64,000 nt of DNA from Bryum argenteum (taxonomy: Eukaryota; Streptophyta; Bryopsida; Bryales; Bryaceae), in the NCBI GenBank assembly GCA_037043015.1, contig CM073323.1, positions 12,025,758-12,089,757 on the forward strand, given 5' to 3'. Below the pieces are notes generated by a model, which did no database searches, was not told where the DNA came from, and saw only the letters and a list, made by a program, of their open reading frames with translations. Numbering within the stretch: position 1 is the first letter of the stretch; the number at the start of each line of letters is the position of its first letter. A program made the translations under genes and the position numbers. This document shows positions 34,442-46,418 of the stretch, one piece after another.

Positions 34442-34966
34442 CCCTAAAGATGAAAATCAACAACGATTGTGGACAATTTGACTTTGGTCACGCTCTCAGG
34501 TATTAAATATAGATTGTATGAAGTTGCTACTTTGACACATTGTAGAAATTCCCCCTAAATTTTTGAAACATCATCTCGTGCTTCAGAATTCCTTATACTT
34601 TAGGAGCTATTCGCAATCAAAGTTGGAACACACTACTTCGCAAGAAACTTAAAATTGTCAAGAATGTCAAGAGCCTCATATCACATTTGCTATCAAAGGG
34701 GTTTTTGGGCCCTCAAAGTATCACTAACCGTTTTTCCAATATGTGGAAAATAAATTCTCCAACTTTGAAATTTACGATCTCACAAAATAATGGTAAGGAA
34801 GTTGAATATGAGATTTAATGTACATGTAAGCATACAAGTTAAGTACAAGATCTTACGTTTACATATTTGAAAATACATCAAAAATTATAAAATTTACACA
34901 TTGCATTATAAAAGGGTATTTATGAGGGGTTTTTTTTGGAGTAATGAGGGCTTTTGACTATAGGGG
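34442..34966. mobile_element. TTAA-type element T5 (about 525 bp)
   Basis: Ends CCCTAAAGATG and (inverse) CCCCTATAGTC. Left flank TTAA (34438-34441), right flank TTTA. The interior is related to T7 (43180-44004), e.g. 'ttgactttggtca...taaatatagat...tatg.agttg'. Confidence 0.6.
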
Positions 34967-34969
34967 TTT

Positions 34970-36740
34970 AGTTGAACAACCACCATTTGTTGCTTATGTA
35001 CAAAGAAAAGAGAGGAATCTATATTTGTATATATTTAAACAAATAGTGTATGTATGTTGATCCACCATAATAGTAAAATATGAAATATCATGACATGACA
35101 TGATAAACATCTTCTATAAGTTCTACAACATGACATGAAGACTTTGAAGAGAATTGACGAAGCTTTACATGGGGTATAGGTGATTATGATGCCTAAGATA
35201 AGGAGAAATCTACTTATGCAGTTTGTTCTTGATTTTTTTTTTAAAATTTTTTTTTTGACGTATCAATTGTATGAGAGGACTTTTGCCCTCCTTCAACCTA
35301 TGCACTCCTTGACTCCCCCTATAAAGCATCCCTTAATTACCGCTTCCCTTCATGTAAAGACTCTTCAAACATGTCTATCTATTATTGAAAATTAGATATA
35401 GATAAGAAAAACTTTTGCTAGGTGATTAATTGTTGAGATTGGTTGCAAGGTTGACCCTTGCATAAAAGTATACATAATGTAATTCTCCCAAAAATGCATA
35501 TTGCAAAAAGGTCAAAGGTAATATCGAAGTTAACTATTGAAAATTATGAAATTTTTAATATAGGATTGAAAGGCCAACAAATGAGGCTCTTTGATACAAA
35601 GACTTCCTCTAAGTATATACAGTTAGAGGCAATAGAAGATTAAATTTTACCAATTCAAGTTGAACATTGTGTCACTATTGCCTTAGATGTACCCAATATA
35701 GTATCCTCCGACAAGGCTGAGGTGCACATATAACAAGGTTCAAGAAACTCATATCATAGTTGGTTGGACTACATAGTGAGCACCATATCTTGACATACGT
35801 GTGAAAGGTATGATCTCATCGTTCAAGTTTTCAACCCAAGAATCTTTCATTTGCCTTTTTATAAATGAAAAATCAAGATTTGTGGTTTAATTTCAGCATA
35901 AATCCATGTAAAAAATCAAGCAATTTTTCCGGGTTTTGTAGGTCCTATGAAGGTAGAGACTATTTTAGACATTTACCTAACTTATCAAGGAACAAGAATT
36001 TGAAGAGCTTTAAGTCATAATTACCACTCATTTTCAATTTTGACCCTCATAACATCACTTTTCCTTTATACAAGGAAGGATCTTCCAAAAATAAAAATAA
36101 AAATAAAAATTATTTTTGAATATTACTCTTTTATTTTTTGAATATTGTAATTTTACAAATGGTAAGGAGTTTGAGTTTAAGATTTGGTTTACATGTACAT
36201 GTACAAGTTAGGTACTAGATCATATGGTAACATACTTAAAAATTCATAGTAAAATGTAAATCCTCACCTTGCATTGAAAGACATAAGTTTTAGAGGGTAA
36301 AGCTTCCATATAGTGCTTTGAAACTTTGTGAGTTGAAGCCTCTTGGTGTGAACTCATGTTTTGGCAACCGTTTGAAATCTTAAGTGTGTGGAGCTCTACA
36401 CTACAAAGGGTCCCAATGAGGGTGTAGCGGGCCGAGTAAGGTGATATTTTCCACAGTAGAGTTGAAACCACTAGTAGAAAATGATATCAAAAGTGATATC
36501 TGTAGTGACTTATCTTTAAACATGCACGGCATATGTTTAAATTGTGCTTTTAATGATATCAATCTAAATCAGTATATTTTTTAATTTTTTATTAATATAG
36601 TGGCCTAAAATATTCCTTACTACACCACAAATTTTTTTAGGTAAAGTTACAAGTAAAACAATATATTTTGAAGTCAATAGAAGCATATTTTAAATAGGCA
36701 CTCTGTGTCACAACGGGCGCCTTTTTTAATTCCATTTCTA
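34970..36740. other. AT-rich intergenic DNA with older element pieces
   Basis: No gene is recognised. 35830-36310 resembles parts of T7 (catgtacaagttaggtacta, tatggtaacatactcaaaaa-type words). A short (aaaata)n run sits near 36092-36110. Confidence 0.4.
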
Positions 36741-37052
36741 CTACACAAGAGTTGTTAATTAGTAATAGACATTAGTGCAACGATTAACATTCGGTAAATA
36801 GCACCATTTCCCAACTCTCTTTTAATTAGTGTTCACTTCACGCCATTATTGCAATCAATGTCCCTTCTCTTTTCTTCAAGCCACTAATTGCACCACTTCC
36901 AATATTTTCTCCACTTACATGAAAGTTTGCATGCTCTCACATTTAGTGTTATGGTTTAACGGTTTAGTATCATAAAACTATAGTGACGTGTGACATGCAG
37001 TGTTATGGTTTGCAATTAACGTTTGTAACACTAATTAACAACTCTTGTGTAG
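36741..37052. mobile_element. 312-bp TA-flanked MITE
   Basis: Ends CTACACAAGAGTTGTTAATT and inverse AATTAACAACTCTTGTGTAG (TIR 22-23 bp, no mismatch seen), flanked by TA at 36739-36740 and 37053-37054. It is probably Tc1/mariner-mobilised. No coding sequence. Confidence 0.8.
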
Positions 37053-37385
37053 TAAACATCCGTCATAGAGAGGGCTCTCAAATGAAGTGGTTATCACATC
37101 AATTTGAAATCACTTGGCAAGAATACAACAAAGCCTCATGACTCACATCTAGGATATGTGCCTTACCATGTGACGTGTGAGGTTGACGAAGTTGTGATGT
37201 AACAAACTAGAAGTGAAGTGAAAGAGAAAGTGGCAAGACCCCATGTGAGCTAGTGGGCCCCGTAAGGGAGATCGATCACGTTGCATTCACATGTGGCAAG
37301 ACATGGGTGCGAAGGAATAACAATTGGCTCAGAGTGACACGACACCAACCTCTTACCAACAGCTTTACCTTCGCAAACATATACT

Positions 37386-37876
37386 TTAGACTATGTACCA
37401 AGAGCCATAACCAAAAAAATTGAAACACTATCATGGACATGGCTCTTGGTCAAAGCTCTGATCATGAAAAATCAAGTATGCAATTTTGAGTAGTTTGGTC
37501 ACTCTTTGTAGTATAAAGTAGATGTAGAGAGGGGCAAGTTCAAGCTCAATTTCTAAAATAAATACTCATCATTTACTCTTTTATCCTCCACTTTTTCTTA
37601 AAAGAATTGAAAACAAGCCAATCAATGACTTTTGAGCCTTCCGGTCTCCTCAATTGGACTTGAGTCGAGGCATTTGAACCATGATCAAGAAGACTATGAA
37701 AGCATTATCCACTATGGAAAGTTTAGCATACTTTGGGGACATCACCTCCAAGTTAGTGGTCATTCTCCTTTTTTCAAGATAGTGTGAAGCCAAATGGGAG
37801 CAAGAGCAATTTACTTGCCAAATAGCAGATTTTTAAATTCCTTGGTCATGGCTAGAGCTTCATCCATAGTGAAAAG
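37386..37876. mobile_element. Second copy of the 'tccatagtgtaaag' TIR family
   Basis: It matches the minus strand of 32031-33083 without the nested T3. Left end tagactatgtaccaagagcc, right end ggctagagcttcatccatag. The left end has diverged. It abuts T6 within 10 bp. Confidence 0.6.
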
Positions 37877-37885
37877 CGACCTTAA

Positions 37886-38800
37886 CCCCTAAACGTTTCG
37901 ATCCATTGGGCCCGCTGGAGTAGGGTCCAAAAACGTAAAAAATGTCAAGGTCAGTAAAATAATGTGAGGGCAGTAAATCTAAAATCCAACCGTAGGATCT
38001 TGATCTCCATTGTCTAAAGATTGCATGGGCAAATATTTGTGCCATTTGGAGTTGGGATGGGGCTTGATCCACTTGATTGAAGGCGAAAAAAGGGAGCCCG
38101 AAATGGAGGGGCAGTCACTAATTTTGGACTTTGGAGTGAAAAGTCGTATTACAAATTGCCCCGAAAGCAAAAATGGCAACTACAAATGGGTGAGGAATCA
38201 AGTAAAGAAGCTAATCCAAAAAAAAAAAAAAACAAACATGCCTCTTTCCAATTGCACACAATCCTACTTGAAATGGAAGTCACTTGGGATTCTTGTTTTT
38301 GGTGCTTGGTATTCCAAGGTCGCCCACACAAGCTCTTGTCCTCCGTGGACAAAAGATGATGTAAGGTGGGCGGGCTTTTACAAAGAAAAGAACAGAAAGA
38401 TGAACTGAAAATAGCTTGCAAGGTCATAAACATCATGCCACATGTCCACCATGATAATAACAAAGCCAAGCGCATGCGATCCATGCTTGTCGGAAGCTCG
38501 AGGCTCTCTCGCCCCATTTCAATGCCTAATCGCCCCATTTCTATGCCCAAATGGCAAAATTTCATACCGAAATAGACAAAACTCCTCTCATGACAAAAAT
38601 GCAGCCCACTAAAATCGCTACTGTAAAATGTAGGAATGAGGTATAACAACGGGGGTAAGTGCACAGTAAACTACACCCATTTACCCTTGAGGGAAAAAAA
38701 ACGGCGGATGAAAAACAGCGACGACGAGAAGACGGGAAGAGTTTCAACATCCCCTGCTTCATCCAGAATGTCGATTTTCGACATTCGGCCCGCTTAAGGG
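37886..38800. mobile_element. TTAA-flanked TIR element T6 (915 bp)
   Basis: Ends CCCCTAAACG and (inverse) CCCTTAAGCG, with GGGCCCGC / CGGCCCGC-like inner motifs. Flanked by TTAA at 37882-37885 and 38801-38804. It is the longest simple member, and both strands carry only short frames (38149-38664 minus is the longest, 171 codons, no recognisable domain). Confidence 0.8.
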
Positions 38801-38804
38801 TTAA

Positions 38805-39160
38805 GTCTAAGTCTACCCACCAGCGAGAGCAAACACTCCGTAAGAGTACAATACACGCTAATTACCAGATGGATAAAGGAATGGTGGTAGATGCCATGAG
38901 AAATAGTGCAGCTCATTGTTAAGGAGCGCATGCTAAGGAATCTTGCTGTCAGGCAGTAGGATCTGGGACCGTAACTAACATTCCCAACGACTGACGCGTC
39001 GAAGAAAAAGTCCCCAAAAGTAACGCAAGGTAAGCGAAAACCTCAGAAAGTGAGGTAAGAAAGCAATCAAGCACTAGAATAGTGTAGAATAGGGTAGAAA
39101 AGGCGTGACGGAAGCAGACAAGCAATCCTGTCGTCTCCGTCGTCGGGGCGTGCCTCGGGA
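38805..39160. other. Intergenic, no gene supported
   Basis: Rising G+C toward 39100. It lies upstream of the TATA-like box and probably belongs to the promoter of the SRPBCC gene. Confidence 0.35.
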
Positions 39161-39163
39161 GGG

Positions 39164-39172
39164 CTCTATAAG
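39164..39172 (+). promoter_or_regulatory. TATA-like box CTCTATAAG
   Basis: CTCTATAAG lies in GC-rich DNA and is followed about 30 bp later by C/T-rich sequence suited to a transcription start. It could drive the SRPBCC gene with a long leader (39200-40053), or a separate leader exon. No protein-coding exon between them is convincing. Confidence 0.4.
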
Positions 39173-40053
39173 CACACCACGCTCCAGGCCACTCCCGCTC
39201 GAGCCTCAGGCTGGAGGCCAATGCCACCACCTCTGCTTGCTTCAGGCTCAATTCATTCGGCGCTTTCACTCCCGCTCCCTCAATTGGGGGCATTTGAGCC
39301 TGAGCTCCAATTCGGAATTCGGCTCGTCTCCATCCGCTAGATTGGTTTTTCAGGTGGGTTGTCGTCGTCCTCATTCTAGTATCACCACTGATCTTGCCCA
39401 CGCCAATACCGCCTCCTGCTCCCGTACTAGCACCAAATCTGTACTCCCGCTTTCGGATTACACCTCACTGTCAGCGCCATCGCCGTGAGGTAGCAGTTCA
39501 TACTCAGCGCGTGGCTAGCTAGCGACTGGCGACGAGTGAAGAGTCAGCGTCGTAGAGAGCAATTAGCCTCTGCTGCAATAAATGTCACTGATTCTTACGT
39601 ACGACGATGATGTGCAGGGAGTGAAAAGAAAATGCGGAATCACTGAGCCAATTCGACCGCAAGCGAGTGTTGCGAAATGGCACGGTGACTACCTGGTAAC
39701 GAGCTTTTTGCTCGCGGTGATTATTCAGCTAGCTTTCTGCGAAACACCTGAGTCGTCGATCTTGTGAATTCGTTCCGAAGGCATGCACTGATAATCTGTG
39801 TGTGCCAGTTGACAGGGTACCGACCGGCGAAGGTTCTTCTTCATCAATCAGTAAAGAGAGCCTGATCAAGTGTATCATGAACAATCGAGCGCGAGCAATC
39901 CAGCCCCATCGGAGCGAGCAAGAATTGAGAAAGCCGGGGGTGTTCCGAGGAGGAGGCGCGGAAAGTATGAGCATTGCAAGGTCGAATTCGATAAAAAAAA
40001 ATATTCCTCGGAAGATTTGCAGCACGTTGTTCGCCGCGAGGGTGACGTACACG

Positions 40054-40625
40054 ATGGCGACGACGAGCAGCAGCAGTGGAGGTGTGATCGAGGGACTGGA
40101 CGGCGTGGACTGGCACGGCACCATCGACGTGGTGATCGCGGCGTCCCCGGAGCGAGTGTGGGCCGTGGCGTCCGACTGGCTGTCGTTCCCACGCCGCTGC
40201 GACTTGGTGTGCGCGGAGGGAGTAAACGGCGTCCCCGGATGCGTCCGCCGCGTGCAATCGCACGACTCCGCCTTCTGGGTCACGGAGAAGCTCACCCACA
40301 TCGACCATCGCTCCCGCTTCCTCGCTTACGACCTCGTCGGCGGCAACAGCGGCATTGCCCCGGGCTACAAAGCCGCCTTCCAGGTACCCACCCACATCCC
40401 CGCTCCGAATCCACCTCTTCAATCCCACAACCACACCCTTGATCACTCACATGACTACTTTCAATTGTGCGCCAGGTGATTGCCGAAGGCGAGAGCAGAG
40501 CTCGAGTCGTTTGGCCCTTCATGTTCAGCTCCGATCAAGCAAGTGTCGATACGCTCACCGACATTATCACGCACAAGGTCAAAGCCCACATCAAGGAGCT
40601 CGAGGAGCTCGCTCAAGATTCTTAA
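40054..40625 (+). CDS. SRPBCC (Bet v1-like) protein, lachrymatory-factor-synthase-like
   Basis: Two exons, 40054-40383 and 40476-40625, encode 159 aa. WHGTIDVVIAASPERVWAVA, SDWLSFPRRCDLVC, EGVNGVPGCVRRVQS, FWVTEKLTHIDHRSRFLAY, GGNSGIAPGYKAAFQV, RVVWPFMFSS and IKELEELAQDS are the conserved blocks of plant polyketide-cyclase/dehydrase-like small proteins related to lachrymatory factor synthase. The fold is a lipid- or hydrophobic-ligand-binding cavity, and the true ligand or reaction is unknown. The domain spans nearly the whole protein (about 20-159). The ATG at 40054 gives a family-like length. The frame is open back to ATGs at 39802 and 39877, which would add a basic, Ser-rich N-terminus, possibly a transit peptide. 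Coding sequence is markedly GC-rich. Confidence 0.87.
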
Positions 40626-41373
40626 CACTTTTCCAACTTCTATCGACAAGGAGGTTTTTGAAGATTCTTGATACTAATGTCTTTAAATGGTCAGGTTTAT
40701 TGATAACTTCATGACTAGTACGAGGTTTTTTGCTCACCAGGAGTTGTAGATAACAATTTAGGTAGGTACGGTAGTACTGAAGCACAGCAGCTTTTGCAGC
40801 ACGAAGCGCAGGAGAGAGAGAGCGACGAACCTTACGTTTTTGCTTGCGATATAGCAAGTTCTTTTTCCTTCCTGTTTCATGAGGAAGATGACATCCATAG
40901 GGTTCACGTTCCTCGACTCCTTGCCTGTTCATTAGTCTCTTTCTTTTTTCATGGGCGTTTTTCTTAAGGTATTCCTTAAATGGCTCTCCACCCCTTGTGT
41001 ACAAACCCCGCTTTTCTCTAATAAAACAGCCAGGTGCTTTGAATCACAAAACTTCTCATGATTCGTCTTCTCAAGCTACAAGTTGCTGATTGCCGTACCT
41101 TTTCCGTTGCACGTAACGTAGCCACGAGTCGACCAGTTCTGTTATCTTGTACAACAATTGTGGCTTTTGTGTTCAGAAAAGCTACACACGTTGCTGATTG
41201 TTATTTCATCGTAGTATGAGTACAGAAAAGCTACACAGCCTTAACTAATATCTGCAGCTACTCAACCTCAACTGATATCTGCAGCTCAATTGAAATATGC
41301 AGCTATACAACCTCAACTGATTTCTGCAGTCAACCTCATCTAATATCTGCAGTCGATATGGACACCTGGATCA
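40626..41373 (+). other. 3' flank of SRPBCC gene with short repeats
   Basis: 41233-41353 contains four to five copies of a cctcaactgatatctgcag-type unit (21-28 bp). An aataaaac word near 41020 may serve in 3' end formation. No gene. Confidence 0.45.
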
Positions 41374-41724
41374 ATGCTAAACTGATAACGGTTCATCTCA
41401 GCTTTTGGTTCATGGTTACATATTCGTAACGTGAACTCATTAACATGCAATTAATTTGAAGCCTTAAGATCACTCATTCGAACAAGTCTAATACATGATT
41501 CCATCAACAAACAAGTCTAATATATCATGTAAACAACCAACATGTCTTTCTACAATCTAACAACAAAGTCTAATACATCTTGTAAACAACCAACATGTCC
41601 TTCTACATTCTAACAACGAACAAGTCTAATACATCAAGTAAACGACAAGTCTAATAAATCATGTAAACGATCATGACTCAAAACACGTACAAAAAGCTGA
41701 AAAAAACCGTTATCAGTTTAGCAT
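41374..41724. mobile_element. About 350-bp TIR element with internal tandem repeats
   Basis: A perfect 20-bp inverted pair ATGCTAAACTGATAACGGTT (41374-41393) and AACCGTTATCAGTTTAGCAT (41705-41724). The inside carries three to four copies of a 'acaagtctaatacatcatgtaaacaaccaacatgtc' unit of about 58 bp. Target duplication not resolved. Confidence 0.6.
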
Positions 41725-42740
41725 AGATCGAAATTTCCATTTCAAATGCAAACTGATGTCATTGCCGCGATCACTCTTTCAAGTCTACATCAAGATCAGA
41801 GAACACAATCCAGTAAGAACCAGCCGTTAGCAATTTGCATGAATCGAAAATTCAGTGCAGCGAACTCATAAAACTGACCACGGGTGTGAGCTGGTGTGAT
41901 CAGTCCGATCGCCCACTGAAATAACGTTCTAGTGGCAGTGTGAGCTATTTGTAAGTTTAGGGTTACGTAAGGATCGAAATCCAGCAATGTATGTGGCAAT
42001 CCGAAGCAATGTGGATCCAACACGACAGCAAGTTTGCAGTGAAAGTTGCGTGGGAATTAGTGTGGGTAGCTGCAGGCAGGCAGGCGGAAATCAGTTAAGA
42101 GCGAGCGAAAGAATACAGACAGACAATGGTTCCAACCGAACGCACAAATTAAGGTGGAAATAATGGATCCGGGACGTTAGCGATGAGGTCTAGGGCAGAT
42201 ATTTTTTGGGACCCACAGATGAACGTGTCGCGATGAGGCAAAGTGCTGCATGGTTGAATTGTTCGCGAACTCCAAGTGAGCTTGCGGAGCGGGCCACGTG
42301 GTGGTACGCACCGTGGATTCGGATACATGTACATACGCTTTGCTTTTTCCAATCGCAAAGACGACTCTGCTTGCAAAAAAGCAACAAGAAGAGTAACAAG
42401 TTACAGTAGCCTGCCTGCAAGTGGGTCCCGGCTCGCACAATGGCTCACTGGTTTGATTGATTGCTGCGAGAGCAAACTGACTAAATGGATGCCGCATGCA
42501 CTCCATGCACTTTCTGCGAGATTTGGTTGCAAGCATCGATTATCCGTTCTTCAGGTCGGGCGGGCTGGTCATATCCATTTGGGAACTAGCGATTGGTTCC
42601 GAGGTTTCACCACATCGCCGCGTGGTGATTCTCGAGCGCTCTAAAAGCGGCGGATTCTCACATCTTGGAGGGGTGGATTCCTTTTTTGGAAACTTTTTCC
42701 CTCTCTACGTACATCGAACCCACTTCGGAGAGTGCGCAGT
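41725..42740. other. Intergenic, moderately GC-rich, no gene supported
   Basis: Several short overlapping frames exist on both strands (42149-42660) but none shows a recognisable domain, codon pattern or splice structure. Part may be regulatory or an unrecognised element. Confidence 0.3.
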
Positions 42741-42995
42741 AGTGTACCAATAATGGCTTCACATTTCCAACAGTACTATGTACTCATCCCAAACATGGCC
42801 CATGTTTGAAAACCCAAAAACAAGAGCTGCCTTCACTAAACTCCATACTATCAATTCACACTTCATTGTACAAGGCTGCAATTTTTACCACACATACTAA
42901 ACTTGATTCAAGACCCAACACAACTGAGTTTATCCAAAACAAAGTTTGGATGAAGAAGTTATGGCTCTTCAAAGTTTGTGCTAGTCATCCTCAAT
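42740..42995 (-). repeat. Truncated copy of the T9 element end
   Basis: The minus strand matches plus-strand 62530-62760: the ttcatccaaactctgttttg region, the caagtctagtttg region and the gctcttgtttttgggttt region. It lacks the CCCCTAAACG terminus. The similar frames read from both copies reflect shared ancestry, not a gene. Confidence 0.65.
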
Positions 42996-43179
42996 ATAGT
43001 TTTTGATATTTGGATGGCTACGGGTCAATAGTCGAATTGTAACCGTTTACGCCTTTTATATCTTATTTTTTTTAAGGCAGATCAGATATGGTTGCAGGAG
43101 GGAGGTTTTTGAACCTCAAAACTTTTATTCTTTTAGAAAAATTGAATACATAAATGAAAATGAGCGATACATATATCAA

Positions 43180-44004
43180 CCCCTATTATCAAAATGAGCT
43201 TTATTGAGGTTGATTTGACTCTGGTCAAACTCTCTATTACTAAATATAGATCTTATGTAGTTGAACTTTTGCAAATTGTAAAATTTCTCCATACCTTTCC
43301 GGAAATTGATTTCGAGCTTAGATGTTCCTCATCCTTAAGGTGATATTAATGGCCAAAGATTGAAAACGCAATTCAAAATCTGCCCAAAACTGCCCAAATT
43401 ACGGTATATGCTCATTTATTCTCAAAATGTTCCGGAAAGCAATTAGATTGAAGTAACTTCAAAAATTCACCAAAAATTGAGATTTTACTTTTTTTCAAGT
43501 TTACTTTTTTGTACATGTAGAAGAGTTACCAAGGCATGATCTCATTGTTTGGATGTCCAATCCAAAAAAATTCACATGCCTATTTTATTGTCAAGGACTA
43601 GCCTTTGTGCTTGCATTTCAACATACTTCCATGCGAATAATCAAGCATTTCCATAGGTGGCATAGGTCCAATAAGAATCAAATTTATATAGACGTAATTG
43701 TAACTCGCTCATGAGAAAGGATTTAAAGAGCCTCAACTCAAATTTACTCATGAAAACAGTTTTTTTGGCTTACAAAACACTTTAAACCCATTTTACGTCT
43801 TTAAAAAAAAAAACCTTTTTCCTCCAACTTTGAACATTGTGAACTCAGAATTGGTGAGGAATTTGGATCTAAGATTTCAAACACACCTACATGTACAAGT
43901 TAGGTTCTAGATCCTATGGTAACATACTCAAAAAATTCTCAGAAGTTAAAAGAAACCATCCTGCAATGATCGAGAGTTGTTTTGAGGCCTTACGACAATA
44001 GGGG
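43180..44004. mobile_element. TTAA-type element T7 (825 bp)
   Basis: Ends CCCCTATTATC and (inverse) CCCCTATTGTC. Right flank TTAA (44005-44008), left flank TCAA (43176-43179). Related to T5 and to older copies at 22400-23100 and 35830-36310. No open frame of note. Confidence 0.65.
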
Positions 44005-45930
44005 TTAACTATCCATATAATGTTCTCATAGACATATTGTAAAGTAAAATGATGAAATATGGAGTCATGATGCAACATAGATTGCGAGATCATCATGTAT
44101 CAATATTCAAACCTATATGTATTGCAATAATTATCACACACACATAATTACTTAACCTTCATCTCAAGAACTTTCCATGTATCAAGAAATTAAGAACAAT
44201 TAAATTGATACAAATATTAGCCTTTCAATAATGAAAATTGCACGAACTTTTATACTTGAAAAAGAATACCAAACTAAACCCCTCACACTAAAATGCATAT
44301 CATGTCTTTCATAGATATATCTACCACAAGAACTAATTTGTTCTAAATTTCAAATTAGGAGCCAACCTAAGAAATAAAAGTTAAAATCGAACTATGGATG
44401 AAGGAAAGAAACTGAAGGAGACAACGGTGGATGAAGGATGAAACCTTAAACCTAGGAAACCCTAACAGGACCTCGCGACTTAAACCCTAGCGAACCCTAA
44501 TGCGACCTTGAACCCTGGCGATACTTTAAGATCGTCTCCGCGGCCCGCTGAGGAGAGCGTGATGGAGCTGAGCACCCCAGCTGCTATCGCACAGATCTAC
44601 CCCTTCGGACCGCCTCTTGTTTCCGCGCTGGATGAGTTTGTTTACTGATAGCAATGAGTTACTCAAGTCAGTCACTCGAAGTTTTTCCAATTCTTGGCAA
44701 GGAGGTGTTGAGCTGCAAGTAATCCGTTGCGTATTTTGCGTGTAATTTTCCATCGCGTACATGTCATGATGTTGTGAAGCTTTCGAATACGGTTTTCAGT
44801 TTCTCGGAACGTTAAGTCGAGCACACTTTGCTTCAGGTCGAGCGCATATTAGTGACATACATATCTTTTGTTGTTGGCAACATGGAGGATGAAACGCACT
44901 GGGCACCGAGTGGCACTAGCAAAAGCTTGTGTTCATGAGAGACATGCTACGGGCCTAGAAAACCCTTTTCTGACATGGTTCCAGTTTGAGTTCTTTTGAG
45001 GATGATGAAACGCACTGGGCACCGAGTGGCACAAGCAAAGTCTTGTGTTCATGAGAGATGTGCTTTGGGCCTAGAAAACCCTTTTCTGACTCTTACACAC
45101 CTTTCTGCTGCTTTTTATGTGCCTCTACATGCTTACAAAGCGAATGGAAACAGTGAGAGGAGAGGGACACATACGCTCTTTCCTCACTTCTATGCACCAA
45201 TTCCACCACGTTACGCTTTTTCAGGTTTCAGTTTGTACACATGTGGATTGTATGTTATGATTATGGTGTCTCGTTTCGAGATCGATCTAAGCTTGTCATT
45301 GTAATGTGTAGTGTGAAGGCTATTTGTGATTGTAGGCTGTAAGCTGTCACCAATGGTAATCTGGCTTTGTTATTTTGGCACTCTATCAGTTACGGAGTAG
45401 ATCCAGTGACTACAGCGGTTGCCTCGACTAAGGCTCTGGTCTTTGAAGGTCAAGAGCAATGGTTATAATGGACTACGATGGCAGCAGAGCACCTATGTCC
45501 TGTTGTTTATCCTATTGAGTTCGGATTCGAAGTCAAGTGTTGTTTGAATTTGACCGATGGCCTGGCCGGTTGTGATTTAGAGAGAACCGTACATCTATGC
45601 CTCGGAGACCATGGACTTGGACCATGCAATTTATGGCGGATTAGACTTTGACCGGAAACTAGTAATATATATGTTCTTCGTCTCCGAAGAGTAGAAGCAG
45701 TTGAACCATCTCCTGAACCAGTTCGATCATCACCAGGGTTCACCATCTTTGGAGCAACAGTTGATCAAGTTAAGTGTGAAGCTTTTCGAACACTCAATGA
45801 AGGAAATGTGAGAATGTAAAGAGTTGGAAAAGTGACAAACTTCATGAATGAGGAAGGGAAGTAAAGATTTGGGAAACTATAGAACTTCATGAATGATCAG
45901 TTCGTTACTGCCTAACTTTAAGAATAAGTT
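44005..45930. other. Intergenic, with a GC-richer island and a 90-bp duplication
   Basis: 44440-44520 has clustered aaaccctag/gaaccctaa words (degenerate telo-box-like). Just after is a 28-codon frame at 44562 (MELSTPAAIAQIYPFGPPLV...) with no support. 44885-44974 and 44998-45090 are near-identical direct repeats (gatgaaacgcactgggcacc through aaaacccttttctgac). 45130-45900 shows nothing convincing. Confidence 0.4.
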
Positions 45931-45933
45931 TTA

Positions 45934-46418
45934 GGGCATGCCCACCCATAGGGCGCCCTGAACTGAATCCAGTAATTGAATTCATGAAATCCATCACCCC
46001 GAATCACCCCGATTAGTGAATCACCCCGATTAGTGAATCACCCCGATTAGTGAATCACCCCGATTAGTGAATCACCCCGAATACTGAGGGCGGGGTAGAA
46101 GCCCCCATGTACACGAACAGCTTGACGGAAGCCGAATCCCGTGGACGGAAGCCGAATCCCGTGGCAGCTTCGGCGAATCCCGTGTCAGCCTCGGCGATGA
46201 GGGGCGCCAGGAAGTCAGCATCTCGGCAAACGGATTTGTCTCATTCGGAGTTCAGGCCCGCCCATCTCCCTGCAAATCGCATCCCTTTTCCAGGTCAACT
46301 TGAAAAAAACAGATGTAGAGTAGTTTAGGGCAACTGTTTTGCCGGTTGGTGGGGCACTTCGGCCTCAACTGAACTACTCTACATCCATTTTTCAGTTCAG
46401 GAGTGGGTGGGAATGCTC
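45934..46418. mobile_element. PIF/Harbinger-type MITE with internal minisatellite
   Basis: Ends GGGCATGCCCACCCA and (inverse) GAGCATTCCCACCCA are close to those of the 1729-2200 element. Flanks are TTA and TAA. Inside, a 17-bp unit (gaatcaccccgattagt) is repeated about five times (46000-46082), and ggacggaagccgaatcccgt occurs twice (46122-46165). Confidence 0.75.

Noticed and set aside
39105..39488. 127-codon Ser/Arg-rich frame upstream of the SRPBCC gene
   Set aside because: GC-rich leader or promoter DNA. No conserved motif, and the minus strand is equally open.
42149..42660. Cluster of overlapping frames on both strands
   Set aside because: No domain, no splice pattern, no strand preference.
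42806..43006. Frame similar in sequence to one at 62488-62733 (TQKQEL...LWLFKV)
   Set aside because: Both are copies of the same TIR element. Similarity follows from DNA homology, and there is no start or domain conservation to suggest a gene.
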